This document shows positions 37,809 through 47,435 of a DNA stretch of 64,000 nt, one piece after another; within the stretch, counting starts at the first letter, position 1; every line of letters starts with the position of its first letter. Made by a program: the position numbers and the translations under genes. Under the pieces are notes generated by a model. The model saw only the letters and a list, made by a program, of their open reading frames with translations, ran no database searches and was not told the origin of the DNA. The DNA is taken from assembly GCF_003952485.1 (NCBI RefSeq), contig NZ_CP034447.1:7284391-7348390 (forward strand), given 5' to 3'. The DNA is from Mesorhizobium sp. M1E.F.Ca.ET.045.02.1.1. GTDB taxonomy: Bacteria > Pseudomonadota > Alphaproteobacteria > Rhizobiales > Rhizobiaceae.

Positions 37809-38858
37809 TCAGCAGATCCTGGGAAGCTGTTCGCCGGCTATCCAGTCGACAACGCGCATGCCGCCGAGCCGGGTGCGCATGGTGACCAGCGCGTGCTCGT
37901 CCGCGACGACCTCGCCAATGAGCGCCGCGTCGAGGCCTTTCGGATGGCTGCGCATGGCGGCAAGCAGGGTTGCGGCGTCGTCCGCCCCGCAAATCGCAAT
38001 CAGCTTGCCTTCGTTGGCGACATTGAGCGGATCGAGGCCGAGCAGCTCGCAGGCCGCCGCGACTTCCGGGTTCACTGGCACGGCCGTTTCCCTGATCACC
38101 ATGCCGACCTTCGACTGGTGCGCGATCTCGTTGAGCGTGGCCGACAGGCCGCCCCGGGTCGGATCGCGCAGCACGCGGATGCCGGGCACCGCCGCAAGCA
38201 TCGCGGCAACCAGATCGTTGAGCGGCTGCGTATCGGACAGGATCTCGGTTTCGAAATCTAGATGCTCGCGTTTGGAAAGTATCGCGATGCCATGATCGCC
38301 CATCGTGCCCGAGACGATGATCGCGTCGCCCGGCCGCGCGTTGCCTCCGCCGATATCGGTTGCCTCGGAGAGAACGCCGACACCGGTCGTCGAGATGAAC
38401 ACGCCGTCGCCCTTGCCCTTTTCCACAACCTTGGTGTCGCCGGTGACCACCGGGACACCCGCCTGGCGCGCGGCCAGCGCCATGGAGACGACGATCCTCT
38501 CCAGATCCGCGAGGGGAAACCCTTCCTCAATGATGAAGGAAGCGGAGAGCCAGAGCGGCCTGGCGCCCATCATGGCGACGTCGTTGACGGTGCCGTGAAC
38601 GGAGAGCGCGCCGATGTCGCCACCCGGGAAGAACAGCGGTGAAATGACGTGGCTGTCTGCCGCCATCACCAGTCGGCCGGAGACGCTGCCCAGAAGCGCG
38701 CCGTCATTGCCTTGCGCCAGATAGTCGTTGGCGAGATGCTTATGGAACACATCGCGGATGAGATCGGCCATCGCGCGCCCGCCCGCGCCATGCGTCATGT
38801 CGACCGAGCCGCGTGCGTTCGATGCGTTTGCGGCGAGCCTGAGATCAGCCGCCGTCAT
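37809..38858 (-). CDS. hypE: HypE, dehydration of thiocarbamate to cyanide
   Basis: A 349-residue PurM-like ATPase. The N-terminal loop DMTHGAGGRAMADLI and the C-terminal PRIC, whose last Cys carries the carbamoyl group from HypF, are both intact. Normal length. It overlaps hypD by four bases and ends two bases before hypX. Confidence 0.95.
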   Translation of the reverse strand: MTAADLRLAANASNARGSVDMTHGAGGRAMADLIRDVFHKHLANDYLAQGNDGALLGSVSGRLVMAADSHVISPLFFPGGDIGALSVHGTVNDVAMMGARPLWLSASFIIEEGFPLADLERIVVSMALAARQAGVPVVTGDTKVVEKGKGDGVFISTTGVGVLSEATDIGGGNARPGDAIIVSGTMGDHGIAILSKREHLDFETEILSDTQPLNDLVAAMLAAVPGIRVLRDPTRGGLSATLNEIAHQSKVGMVIRETAVPVNPEVAAACELLGLDPLNVANEGKLIAICGADDAATLLAAMRSHPKGLDAALIGEVVADEHALVTMRTRLGGMRVVDWIAGEQLPRIC

Positions 38859-40006
38859 TCCGCCGCCTCCAGCTTGGAAGGCTGCTGGTCACGGAAGCGG
38901 CCGTAGGTCCAGTAGGCCGCGCAGGCGCCTTCGGACGACACCATGCAGGAGCCGACCGGGCTCTGCGGGGTGCAGACGGTGCCGAACAGCTTGCAGTCGG
39001 TCGGTTTCTTGACGCCGCGCAGGATCGACGGGCATTCGCACGACTTCACCTCGCGCGAAGCCTTGACCGACAGTTCGAACTGCTTCTCGGCATCGAATTT
39101 CGCGAAGCGGTCGCGGATCCGCAGCGCACTGTAGGGCACGGTGCCGAGACCGCGCCAGTCGAAGCTCTTGCGCAGCTCGAAAACCTCGCTCACCAGCGTC
39201 TGCGCCTTGACATTGCCCTCCTCGGTGACGACGCGGGTATATTCGTTCTCGACCTCGCATCGTCCGTCATTGACCTGGCGGATCAGCATCAAGACCGACT
39301 GCATCACGTCGAGCGGCTCGAAGCCGGCGATGACGACCGGCTTCTGGAACTCTTCGGCGAAGAATTCATAGGGCTGCGAACCGATCACGGAAGAGACGTG
39401 CGAGGGTCCGAGAAAACCGTCGATCTTGACGATGCCAAGGTCCCGCACCTCCGGTGACTCAAGGATGTGGCTGATCGCCGACGGGGTCAGCACATGGTTG
39501 CAGAAAACGCTGAAATTCCCGAGTTTCTCGGCCTCGGCCGTCTTAAGCGCGACAGCGGTCGGCGGCGTCGTGGTCTCGAAGCCGATGGCGAAGAAGACGA
39601 CCTGCCGGTCCGGATTCTCGCGTGCGATCCTGAGCGCGTCGGCGGTCGAATAGACCATGCGCACATCGGCACCGTCAGCCTTTGCCCGGATAAGGCTCCG
39701 CTGCTTGGTGCCCGGCACGCGCATCATGTCGCCATAGGTGCAGAGGATCACGCCATACCGTTCCGCAAGCTCGACCGCGTCGTCGAGCCGCGCGACCGGC
39801 AGCACGCAGACCGGGCAACCGGGACCGTGCACGAAATGCACGTTCTCCGGCATCAGGTCCTGCACGCCGTAGCGGAAGATCGCGTGCGTGTGGCCGCCGC
39901 AGAACTCCATGAAGTGGTAGCTTCTGTCCGGATCGGCCTCGGCCGCGATCGCAGCGGCAACGGTGCGCGCGAGGTCCCGGTCGCGATATTCGTCGACATA
40001 TTTCAT
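38855..40006 (-). CDS. hypD: HypD iron-sulphur scaffold for Fe(CN)2CO
   Basis: A 383-residue protein. Conserved motifs: FCGGHTHAIFRYGV, HGPGCPVCVLP and the C-terminal CECPSILRG ... DCKLFGTVCTPQSPVGSCM with the four cluster cysteines. It works with HypC. Four-base overlaps with hypC and hypE. Confidence 0.95.
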   Translation of the reverse strand: MKYVDEYRDRDLARTVAAAIAAEADPDRSYHFMEFCGGHTHAIFRYGVQDLMPENVHFVHGPGCPVCVLPVARLDDAVELAERYGVILCTYGDMMRVPGTKQRSLIRAKADGADVRMVYSTADALRIARENPDRQVVFFAIGFETTTPPTAVALKTAEAEKLGNFSVFCNHVLTPSAISHILESPEVRDLGIVKIDGFLGPSHVSSVIGSQPYEFFAEEFQKPVVIAGFEPLDVMQSVLMLIRQVNDGRCEVENEYTRVVTEEGNVKAQTLVSEVFELRKSFDWRGLGTVPYSALRIRDRFAKFDAEKQFELSVKASREVKSCECPSILRGVKKPTDCKLFGTVCTPQSPVGSCMVSSEGACAAYWTYGRFRDQQPSKLEAAE

Positions 40007-40248
40007 GCCGAAATCTCCTCCAGTTCCTCCCTAAGCACACCGGCTTCCGCCATCATCCCCAGCGTGCGCTCCGCCTCCTCGACACTCACCTTGTGCAGCG
40101 CATAGCCGACATGGACGAGCACGAAGTCGCCGATCGCCACGTCCTCGACAAGCGCGAGAGAGATGCGCTTCCTCACCGTGTCGAAGGCGACGACCGCCAC
40201 GTCATTGTCCAGGAGTTCCACCACGCGGGCGGGTATGGCGAGGCACAT
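40003..40248 (-). CDS. hypC: HypC hydrogenase chaperone
   Basis: An 81-residue protein starting [11 protein letters not shown]; Cys2 is the conserved iron-binding residue after Met removal. It carries the iron centre between HypD and the HupL precursor. It begins one base inside the hypB stop region. A paralogue, hupF, lies at 44811. Confidence 0.94.
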   Translation of the reverse strand: MCLAIPARVVELLDNDVAVVAFDTVRKRISLALVEDVAIGDFVLVHVGYALHKVSVEEAERTLGMMAEAGVLREELEEISA

Positions 40249-41165
40249 CAGGCGGCTCCCTTGAGTTCGGCCTGAAGTTCACCGGCAAGCGGATGGCCGG
40301 CCAGCGCCATCGCGCGGGCGGCGAATATCCATGCCGTCCAGTCGGCCATTCCTTCACCGGTCCGTGCCGAAAGCTGCAGGACCTTGATCTTCGGATTGAC
40401 CTTGCGCGCGTTGGCGATGCAGGCTTCGGGATCGAAGTCGAGATGCGGCAGAAGATCCGTCTTGTTGAGAATCATCAGGTCTGCCGCGTGGAACATGTCG
40501 GGATATTTGAGCGGCTTGTCCTCGCCTTCGGTGACCGAGAGGATCACCACCTTATGCGCCTCGCCGAGATCGAAGCCGGCCGGGCAGACGAGATTGCCGA
40601 CATTCTCGATGAAGAGCAGCGAACCGTCGGCGATGTCGAGGTGCTCGACGGCATGGCCCACCATGTGCGCGTCGAGATGGCAGCCCTTGCCGGTGTTGAT
40701 CTGGATCGCCGGAGCGCCCGAGGCGCGGATGCGCTCGGCATCGTTCGAGGTCTGCTGATCGCCCTCGATGACGGCGGCCGGAAGCTTGCCTTTCAGCGCC
40801 TCGACCGTGCGGCAGAGCAGCGTCGTCTTGCCCGAGCCGGGGCTCGACACAAGGTTGAGCGCGAGCACGCCGCGCGCAGCGAAGAGCTTGCGATTGTCGG
40901 CGGCATATCGGTTGTTCTTGGACAGAATGTCCATTTCGAGCTGGACCAGCCGCGCCTGGCTCATGCCGGGCGCATGGACGCCGGCGGAGCCTGAACCATA
41001 ATCGTGCACATGATCGTCGTGGTGATGATGATCGTGGCCGTGATCATGACCGGCATGATCGTGGTCATGCCCGTGACTGCGATGGCCGTCTTCGTGGTGA
41101 TGATGATGGCCGGCCTTGCCTTCGATCCGCACCTCGCCTTCGCCGCATCCGCAAACGCTGCACAT
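40248..41165 (-). CDS. hypB: HypB nickel-insertion GTPase
   Basis: A 305-residue GTPase. The N-terminus has [10 protein letters not shown], a high-affinity nickel motif, then a histidine-rich stretch at about 19-53 with more than 20 His, able to store nickel. The GTPase core has [11 protein letters not shown] (Walker A), the metal-site segment [12 protein letters not shown] and [11 protein letters not shown]. It delivers nickel with HypA. Confidence 0.95.
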   Translation of the reverse strand: MCSVCGCGEGEVRIEGKAGHHHHHEDGHRSHGHDHDHAGHDHGHDHHHHDDHVHDYGSGSAGVHAPGMSQARLVQLEMDILSKNNRYAADNRKLFAARGVLALNLVSSPGSGKTTLLCRTVEALKGKLPAAVIEGDQQTSNDAERIRASGAPAIQINTGKGCHLDAHMVGHAVEHLDIADGSLLFIENVGNLVCPAGFDLGEAHKVVILSVTEGEDKPLKYPDMFHAADLMILNKTDLLPHLDFDPEACIANARKVNPKIKVLQLSARTGEGMADWTAWIFAARAMALAGHPLAGELQAELKGAA

Positions 41166-41506
41166 CAGCTCACCTCCAATTCCTTGATCCTCATCTCCTC
41201 ACCTCCGGTCACCTGCAACTGATGGCTGCCGCAAACCGGGCACGGGTCGTAGCGCTGGGCGATTGCGACGCTGCGGCCGCAGGGCATGCACCATGCGCGC
41301 GCCTCCGTCTCCAGAATGTCGAGCCTCGCGCTCTCGGCGAGCGACCCGCGCATGACCACGTCGAAGCCGAATTTCAACGCCTCGACCTCGACGCCGGCGA
41401 GCCGTCCGATCTCCAGGCAGACGCGATCGACCCTGGCGAAGCTCTGCCTTGCGGCTTCTTCCTCGAGGATGCCGCGGATGCTTTCGCAGATCGCCATCTC
41501 GTGCAT
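41165..41506 (-). CDS. hypA: HypA nickel chaperone
   Basis: A 113-residue protein with the nickel-binding N-terminus MHE and a zinc site made of CMPC and CPVC (residues about 73-93). It overlaps hupK and hypB by one base each. Confidence 0.94.
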   Translation of the reverse strand: MHEMAICESIRGILEEEAARQSFARVDRVCLEIGRLAGVEVEALKFGFDVVMRGSLAESARLDILETEARAWCMPCGRSVAIAQRYDPCPVCGSHQLQVTGGEEMRIKELEVS

Positions 41507-42708
41507 CAGTGGAACCTCACCTCGTAGCCGACACAGGGGTCGATGGCGCGCACGAGAAGGTCGGCCTGCAGCGCGAGTTCCGCGCGGCTCGGCGCAGCGA
41601 GCGCCGCAAGCGAGCGTTCCGCGATCCCGCTTTCGCCGAAATGGCTGCTTGTCGGAGCATCGACCGCGTAGCCGACCACACGCCCCTCGCGAAGCACGAC
41701 ACGGTGCTCGAGGCGGCCCCGCGCGGCTTCGGCATAGCCGATGCCGGAGAAGGCGTTCGGCTCATCGTGTGCAGGGAGGAGATGTCGGCGGGCGGACGAG
41801 GAACTGTGCCAGGCTTCCGTATTTTCGCTCCCGCCCATCCGGTCCTTCGGGGCACCTTCTCCCCGCAAACCACTGGAATGGATCCCGCTCATCCGCAGCA
41901 TCGCAAGGCCCGCGGCGATCTCGCCGGGAAGCTTTGCCGCCTCGACGAACCGCGCCATCAGGCGCGCGCCAAGTCCTCCTTCGCCCTCCGCCGAGAGGAA
42001 GGCTCCCACGAGCGGCTCGCCGGCCTGCCGGGCGAGGCAAGTCGTGTCCGCGAGCGCCAGCAATTTTTCGCCTCCCCCTTTTGCTTTCGGGCAGCCTATC
42101 ATGGCCCAGTCCCTTGCCAAGATCGGGTAGGCAAGCCGCGCGGCGGCGGTGCTCCCTTCCGAGGCCCAGGCGGCGAAAGCGGCCGGGTCCATTTCGGAAA
42201 GGCGCTCTTCCGCATGGACCATGGCGCACGTCAATTCGGCGGCTTCCGCGGCGATGCGATCGGCATCGGTACCCGGCATTCCGGCCCGCGCACCGGGTGC
42301 GAAGGGGTCGCCATCGGGAAACAGCGCTTTTCTCAGCCGCACAGGCAGCGTCATGGCGCGGCGCAGAAGCGCCACCTCAGGCGTGGCATCCGTGAGGTGC
42401 TGAACGTCGAGGCTGATCCTGACGAGATGCTCGCGCAGCGTTTCGGCAAACACGACGAGCCGTCGCGCCGTCTGCGTGCGCGGCTCGGTCTCGATGCCCA
42501 TCGCCGCTTCCGCGGCTTCCACGCCGGCCGCCGCTTGCGCCATGCCGCAAACGCTGAAAAGCGATGCGATCACCCTTATGGCTTCCGTGGCCGATCTCCC
42601 CTTCACGATAGGGCCGAGGGCGACGGCGCGCGCCGGCTGGACGCGCGCCTGGAGAACCGCGCCGCCGTCGCAGAAGAGGTCGATCGCGACCCGCCCGTCG
42701 AGGCTCAT
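41506..42708 (-). CDS. hupK: HupK hydrogenase maturation protein
   Basis: A 400-residue protein distantly like the large subunit: SLFSVCGMAQAAAGVEAAEA near 47 recalls the first nickel motif with only one Cys, and the end DPCVGYEVRFH recalls the second. HupK is thought to be a scaffold for the metal centre, possibly replacing HypC-HypD functions in the presence of oxygen. Four-base overlap with hupJ. Confidence 0.88.
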   Translation of the reverse strand: MSLDGRVAIDLFCDGGAVLQARVQPARAVALGPIVKGRSATEAIRVIASLFSVCGMAQAAAGVEAAEAAMGIETEPRTQTARRLVVFAETLREHLVRISLDVQHLTDATPEVALLRRAMTLPVRLRKALFPDGDPFAPGARAGMPGTDADRIAAEAAELTCAMVHAEERLSEMDPAAFAAWASEGSTAAARLAYPILARDWAMIGCPKAKGGGEKLLALADTTCLARQAGEPLVGAFLSAEGEGGLGARLMARFVEAAKLPGEIAAGLAMLRMSGIHSSGLRGEGAPKDRMGGSENTEAWHSSSSARRHLLPAHDEPNAFSGIGYAEAARGRLEHRVVLREGRVVGYAVDAPTSSHFGESGIAERSLAALAAPSRAELALQADLLVRAIDPCVGYEVRFH

Positions 42709-43268
42709 TGCTGGGCGTCCTCGTCGTGAAGCCCGAACAGGGCGCGGCGGGTCAACGGTAGAGGCTTTGCAGTGACCGGGGCGGCGTCTTCATCCGGCGC
42801 GGCATCGGGGTCCGGCAAGCGGCCCTCCCAGAGGCGGACCATGTCGACGTCTTCATCGTCTTCCGCTTCGCCCCTGAAAAGCTCGGCAAGCACCTGCCGC
42901 GCGGTCTCTTCCGCGCTTTCCTGATCGGCGAATTCGAAGACCGGCGAGAACAGCGAACAGGCGAGGTAGGCGCCGAGCTCTTCCTCATGGGCATGGATGA
43001 ATTCGAACCTGCCTGCCGGGAATGCGACCTGCTCCTTCGCGCCGGGTCGCAGGCGCGTACGCGCCTCGACGCCCGCGGCAGGCAACAGGACGAGATTCAT
43101 GAACCAGGGCGTGATCAGGACCGCAAGCCACTCGCCCTGCCACATCCGCACGCCCAGCGCCCGGACGGACAACGCGGGATTGAGGATAGGGATGCCCTCC
43201 ATGGATGTCCGCTCCACCCGTTGAAAGACGGACTCTAGGCAGCGGACGACGGCAAGCGATTGATCCAC
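42705..43268 (-). CDS. hupJ: HupJ/HybE-family hydrogenase chaperone
   Basis: A 187-residue protein of the HybE family (VRMWQGEWLAVLITPWFMNLVLLP is typical). Family members act on the small subunit or in assembly before Tat export. The C-terminal third is acidic and variable. It follows hupI by one base. Confidence 0.88.
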   Translation of the reverse strand: MDQSLAVVRCLESVFQRVERTSMEGIPILNPALSVRALGVRMWQGEWLAVLITPWFMNLVLLPAAGVEARTRLRPGAKEQVAFPAGRFEFIHAHEEELGAYLACSLFSPVFEFADQESAEETARQVLAELFRGEAEDDEDVDMVRLWEGRLPDPDAAPDEDAAPVTAKPLPLTRRALFGLHDEDAQQ

Positions 43269-43269
43269 G

Positions 43270-43494
43270 TCAATCGTCCTTTATCACCATGAAATCTTTC
43301 CGGGAGCCATCGCAATTGGGGCAACTCCAGTGCGGCGGCAGCTCGGCGAAAGAGGTTCCGGGCGGTACTTGCCAGTAGTCGTCGCCCTCCGCCGGGTCGT
43401 AGACATGCCAGCAGATCTTGCATTCGAGCCGCGTCGCCGGGCCGATCTTGGCGTTGTCCCCACCATAGGAGCCGTCGAAGAAGGACGCCGTCAT
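43270..43494 (-). CDS. hupI: HupI rubredoxin
   Basis: A 74-residue rubredoxin. The iron site has ECKICWHVYDPAEGD and HWSCPNCDGSRKDF. The residue after the first CXXC is Trp instead of the usual Gly. It is thought to protect or help HupS maturation in oxygen. Four-base overlap with hupH. Confidence 0.92.
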   Translation of the reverse strand: MTASFFDGSYGGDNAKIGPATRLECKICWHVYDPAEGDDYWQVPPGTSFAELPPHWSCPNCDGSRKDFMVIKDD

Positions 43495-44336
43495 CGATAG
43501 ACCTCAAGGATCTCGAGCAGCCGGCCATGGCTGTCGGCAATGTCTTCCGGCGCCGCGCTGGCGACCTGCGGCAGGGCAGTCACCTCGATCGTATTGAGGA
43601 TCAATGCCTCGGTCGAATTGTAGAAGCGCACCCACCAGACATCCCGCGTCGCTGTCGTCGTCACGCGGCAGTTGCCATAGCCGCGCGAGAGGATCGCGAC
43701 GGATCCCTGCCCGAGCAGTCGGTCGAGGAAGACCAGATCCTCTTCCGTGTGCGGCAGGAGCGACAGATTGATCGCATGCGGCTCGACGCCCGGCCCCGTG
43801 CGGCGGATGTGCTCGTTGATCTCGGCGATCAGCGGCGGCGCGTTGAAGACGCCCGCCGGGTAGACCGCCGGGGCGGCGAGCGCCTCACGGCTCCCGGCGA
43901 AGGCTTGTGCCATCACGGCGGACGGGAAGGCCCCTACCTCGATCGTATCGCTCGCGAGCCGGCCCTCTGGGCCCGTCCGGCGGACGCGCCAGACGCCGGC
44001 AAGCACCGATTCCTGCGCCTGGACGTCGCCGCCGCAGATGACCGACACCTCGCCTTCGCCGAGCACCTGATCGACCAGCGCCAGGCTGGCGTTGTCGAGG
44101 CCGGCGAGATCATGGACCGCGTTCGGGCGCCCGGGCGAAAAAGCGGCGAGGCTGTCGGCCACCGCCGAAAGGACGGCGAGCGCCGCTTGCAGCCCGGCGA
44201 CGTCCTCCCTTTCCGGCAGGATCGGCCGGGCAAAGGTGAGCATGCCCTTGGGCATCTCCATATACTGCAGCTCGCCGCCGTCCGCTTCGGCCGGCTGCGA
44301 GCCCGGCCCTACGCTGCCAAAGGAATCGATCGCCAT
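43491..44336 (-). CDS. hupH: HupH hydrogenase maturation protein
   Basis: A 281-residue protein of the HupH/HyaF family. The C-terminal half holds the family repeat region (INLSLLPHTEEDLVFLDRLLG, then ILSRGYGNCRVTTTATRDVW, NTIEVTALPQVASAAPED). In R. leguminosarum HupH is needed for small-subunit maturation. It starts 26 bp after hupG. Confidence 0.9.
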   Translation of the reverse strand: MAIDSFGSVGPGSQPAEADGGELQYMEMPKGMLTFARPILPEREDVAGLQAALAVLSAVADSLAAFSPGRPNAVHDLAGLDNASLALVDQVLGEGEVSVICGGDVQAQESVLAGVWRVRRTGPEGRLASDTIEVGAFPSAVMAQAFAGSREALAAPAVYPAGVFNAPPLIAEINEHIRRTGPGVEPHAINLSLLPHTEEDLVFLDRLLGQGSVAILSRGYGNCRVTTTATRDVWWVRFYNSTEALILNTIEVTALPQVASAAPEDIADSHGRLLEILEVYR

Positions 44337-44362
44337 GTTCTAGCCCTCCCGGCTTGCCCCGC

Positions 44363-44806
44363 TCAGTGGAAGTGGTCGTGATCGTGACGATCGCTGGTCG
44401 CGCAGCCCTCCGGCAGTTCGAAGGGCGGCGGCGCGGAAGGTTCGCGCGCCAGGATCGAAGAAATCTCGCCGAGATAGTCCTCCCAATCGAGAACGCGCTT
44501 GATGACGCCGAGATATCCGCCGTTTCTCAGGAAAACGAGGGCGGGGAACGCGTTGAACCGGTAGCGGCCCTGCAGCTTCCGCTCGCTCTCCCTGGCGACC
44601 ACCGCCGCCTCGAACACGCCCTGGAAGGCTGCGACCAGTTCCGGCAGGATCACCGCCACGTCGTTGCTCTCGACGAGCCGCTGCCAGTCGCCAGGGAAGA
44701 AAAGCACCGTGAAGTCGTGATCCTCGGCGAACGCATCCACCGTCGTCAGGTCAACGACGGCCATGCCGTGGCGCTCGATCATCGTGCTGAGAAGCGGCGA
44801 AAACAT
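44363..44806 (-). CDS. hupG: HupG thioredoxin-like maturation protein
   Basis: A 147-residue thioredoxin-fold protein of the HyaE/HupG family (FTVLFFPGDWQRLVESNDVAVILPEL; FPALVFLRNGGYLG). The CXXC of real thioredoxins is absent, as usual in this family. It is thought to act as a chaperone of the HupS Tat precursor. The tail ends in a short His-rich stretch (SDRHDHDHFH). Confidence 0.9.
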   Translation of the reverse strand: MFSPLLSTMIERHGMAVVDLTTVDAFAEDHDFTVLFFPGDWQRLVESNDVAVILPELVAAFQGVFEAAVVARESERKLQGRYRFNAFPALVFLRNGGYLGVIKRVLDWEDYLGEISSILAREPSAPPPFELPEGCATSDRHDHDHFH

Positions 44807-44810
44807 AGGC

Positions 44811-45137
44811 TCAAGCGTCCTCCGTGCTTTGTGCTGAAGAGGCCGCGCGCAGATGCTCCGGCAATTGCGGCTCGCGGCCGACGAGGTCGGCGAAGAGATG
44901 GTCGAGATCGGTGTCGCCGGCGAGCGCCCGCTCGGCGGCTTCGAGCGCGTCGGCGATCCGGCGCGCCGCTTCGGGCGTGACCACCTCGCGCGCCGCGTTG
45001 AGGAAAGCGACGATCCAGGTGCCGGCGGGCTGGTCGCCGGTAAGCGTCATGTCGATCCGACGCAGTCCGGCCCGTCCCCGGCAGAGCGCAATGCCGCTAT
45101 GCGATTCGACCACCTCGAGGGGCACGCCGATGCACAT
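44811..45137 (-). CDS. hupF: HupF, HypC-like chaperone of HupL
   Basis: A 108-residue HypC paralogue starting MCIGVPLEVVES. In R. leguminosarum HupF protects HupL in oxygen. It shares one base with the end of hupD and precedes hupG by four bases. Confidence 0.92.
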   Translation of the reverse strand: MCIGVPLEVVESHSGIALCRGRAGLRRIDMTLTGDQPAGTWIVAFLNAAREVVTPEAARRIADALEAAERALAGDTDLDHLFADLVGREPQLPEHLRAASSAQSTEDA

Positions 45138-45826
45138 CAGCCCTGCCCTCCCCGCGAGCGGAGAAGCCGATCGATCTCGCTCTCGTAATTTTCCGGCGCT
45201 CGAAAACCGCCGCCTTGCAGGATGCGCGCGTCGCCGATGCGGCAGGCTTCGTCGGACCGCGGCCGACCGCTCTCGTAGAGGCCGATCCGCATCTCGCGCG
45301 ACGCCAGCGTCTCGTCTTCCGCAAGCGGCTCGGCGCGCCTCCCCGCCATCACTCCCTGGCGGGCAAGCCAGTCGACGGCGATGCCGATCGCCGGAACGAT
45401 GCGGTCCCTGACCGCGGGGCGCAGGCTGCCGCCATAGTCGTCCAACTCCTCCGGCTGGACGCCGACCAGGAGCAGACGACGAGGATAGTCACCCATCATC
45501 GCCGCCATCGCCAGCACCTCCTGGAAGCCGGTCTGATGCAGCGAAACCTTCTTCACACCGAGGAAGGCGGGAACCTCGTCGTCCTCGACAACCTTGATGG
45601 TGGCGGGGGGCAGGCCGTAGTCGACCGCGTCGAAGACGACCAGAATGTCGGTCTCGCGGATGTGCTGGACGAGATAGATGCCCTGCGTGCCGCCGTCCAT
45701 CACGCGCACATTGTCGGGCGTCTCGTAGAGACGGTTGAATTCCTCCACGGCGCGGACACCGAAGCCTTCGTCCGCCCACAACAGATTGCCGATGCCGAGC
45801 ACCAGCACCGAGGGTGCATCCTCCAC
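45137..45826 (-). CDS. hupD: HupD, endopeptidase processing HupL
   Basis: A 229-residue maturation protease. The three nickel-contacting residues of the family are visible in NLLWADEGFGVRAVEEF (Glu), VVFDAVDYG (Asp) and KVSLHQTGFQEVL (His). GTG at 45826 with GGAGG 9 nt upstream puts VLVLGIGN at the normal place; an ATG at 45916 would add 30 residues without match. About 25 residues longer than usual at the C-terminus. It opens the second half of the hup genes. Confidence 0.9.
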   Translation of the reverse strand: MEDAPSVLVLGIGNLLWADEGFGVRAVEEFNRLYETPDNVRVMDGGTQGIYLVQHIRETDILVVFDAVDYGLPPATIKVVEDDEVPAFLGVKKVSLHQTGFQEVLAMAAMMGDYPRRLLLVGVQPEELDDYGGSLRPAVRDRIVPAIGIAVDWLARQGVMAGRRAEPLAEDETLASREMRIGLYESGRPRSDEACRIGDARILQGGGFRAPENYESEIDRLLRSRGGQG

Positions 45827-46074
45827 AGGCGTTTTCCTCCCGCCTCCTGTCTTCCCCCAGGGAACAGCAAGAAGCGGGCCAAGTTCGCGGGTCACGGCCG
45901 AACCCAGCAAAAGCAAGGATGTGAGGGTCGGCTGCGGAATGACGCTGAAAGGTCTTCAGCCGGTTTTGTCATCAAAATGGAAAGATGTCTTCCACTAGAC
46001 CGACAAGCCCGGTGCCGGCGGGAAGCGAGCATTTCACCACTGGAAAGCCGCCTTTCAGCCGGCAAGAAAGAAGA

Positions 46075-46103
46075 GGCCGGTGCGGCTGCACGCCGCACCG
46101 GCC
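46075..46103 (-). terminator. Hairpin between hupC and hupD
   Basis: A perfect 11-bp stem GGCCGGTGCGG / CCGCACCGGCC with a 7-nt loop, 21 bp after the hupC stop. A CT-rich run (CTCTTCTTTCTTG) follows on the minus strand. The rest of the hupC-hupD gap (about 300 bp) shows no gene. Confidence 0.65.
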
Positions 46104-46124
46104 AAGTGCTCGCGGTCATGAGCG

Positions 46125-46835
46125 TCAGTGGGAGTCCTTGGGCATCCCGTTGCCTCGGAAGGTCCGCCAGCCCGAGAACATGGAGGAGATGATCGATTGC
46201 CTCGACATGATGTCCTCGCGCACCGCGGCGTAGATATGGACGATGACGAAGCAGATGATCACCCACATACCGAGATGATGCCAGGTATGGACGTCCTGGC
46301 TCTGGCCAAAGAGCGGAATGACCCAGCTCGTGAACAGGCTGTACTGCCAGGAGCCCATGCCCTCGCCTTCGCCGTAGAGCGCCAACCCGGTCACGATCAT
46401 GAAGATCGCGAACCAGACGAACAGAATGTGCATGGCCAGCGTGGCAAGCGGATTGTGCCCGGAATATTTCATCGGCTCCTTGACGAGCATCGCGTACCAG
46501 AGCACCTCGTGCCAGAGTTCGCGCCAGAACCGGCCGCTCAGGACCGGCGGCAGGAAGATCTGGCGGGCATGCTCGCTGCCGACGAACGCCCAATAGACGC
46601 GGAAGGCGAAGCCGATCACCAGAATGTATCCGGCGGAGAAGTGCAGATAGCGGATCCAGCCGAAGAGAAAGCTGGCGCTCGCCTCTCCGCCGACCGCAGG
46701 CGGCGGAGACCCGATCAGATAGCCGGTCCCGGCCAGGGTGAAGATCGCGAAGGCGTTGACCCAGTGCCATAGGCGCAGCGGCGCCTCATAGACATAGACG
46801 GCTTCTTCGCTGCGCGGCGTGTGGCTGGCGCTCAT
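46125..46835 (-). CDS. hupC: HupC, hydrogenase cytochrome b
   Basis: A 236-residue membrane protein with four helices, anchoring HupSL and passing electrons to quinone. Haem histidines are likely in APLRLWHWVNAFAIF (about residue 24), RYLHFSAGYIL, and DVHTWHHLGMWVIICFVIVH. It ends the hupSLEC group. Confidence 0.94.
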   Translation of the reverse strand: MSASHTPRSEEAVYVYEAPLRLWHWVNAFAIFTLAGTGYLIGSPPPAVGGEASASFLFGWIRYLHFSAGYILVIGFAFRVYWAFVGSEHARQIFLPPVLSGRFWRELWHEVLWYAMLVKEPMKYSGHNPLATLAMHILFVWFAIFMIVTGLALYGEGEGMGSWQYSLFTSWVIPLFGQSQDVHTWHHLGMWVIICFVIVHIYAAVREDIMSRQSIISSMFSGWRTFRGNGMPKDSH

Positions 46836-46844
46836 GGCTGCCTC

Positions 46845-47423
46845 CTACCCGCCGAAGACCAGCGCCGCGCCGGAGCCGGCGACAAGGATGCCGAGGCCTG
46901 CGCGCGCCATGGTCGATCGGGCGAGCTTCAGCCCGATGCCGACGCCGAGCCCGTGCAGCGCCGCGGTGGAAAGCGAGAAACCGGCAACATAGGCCAGGGC
47001 CGCGCCGGTTGCCTCGTCGGCATGGGCATGACCGTGGAAGAGAGCGAAGAGACCGGTGAGCCCGACGCCAGCGATGGCGGGCAGCCCTGCGCCGGCCACG
47101 ATCATCAGCCCAAGCGCGAGCACCGAGAGCGCGACCATGCCTTCCACCGCCGGCAGTCCTATGCCGGCGAAAGAGAGCGCCGCGCCGGCGATCATCATGC
47201 CGACGAAAGCCGCTGGCGCCGCCCATGGCCGGGACGGCGCGGCCGTCGCCGACCAGACGCCGACCGCGGCCATGGCCATCAGGTGGTCGAGGCCAAGGAA
47301 AGAATGCGCCATGCCGGCGGCGAAGCCGTCGGCATGGCCGGCGCCGACATGGGCGAGCGCCGGACCGGCGAGAGCCGCGAGCGAGCCCGCAGCGAAAGCA
47401 AGTTTCAGAACCGTGCGTCTCAT
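46845..47423 (-). CDS. hupE: HupE, nickel permease-like protein
   Basis: A 192-residue membrane protein of the HupE/UreJ family. A signal peptide ends near residue 24 (LAGPALA before HVGAGH), and the first helix has HSFLGLDHLMAM with the conserved HX5DH. About six helices. HupE brings nickel for hydrogenase. Its place between hupL and hupC is unusual; in R. leguminosarum it follows hupD. Confidence 0.92.
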   Translation of the reverse strand: MRRTVLKLAFAAGSLAALAGPALAHVGAGHADGFAAGMAHSFLGLDHLMAMAAVGVWSATAAPSRPWAAPAAFVGMMIAGAALSFAGIGLPAVEGMVALSVLALGLMIVAGAGLPAIAGVGLTGLFALFHGHAHADEATGAALAYVAGFSLSTAALHGLGVGIGLKLARSTMARAGLGILVAGSGAALVFGG

Positions 47424-47435
47424 CTCAATTCCTCC

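Noticed and set aside
41184..41197. TTGATCCTCATCTC inside the end of hypA as an anaerobox for hypB.
   Set aside because: The second half-site matches in only three of five bases and it lies too close to the hypB start for a normal FNR promoter.
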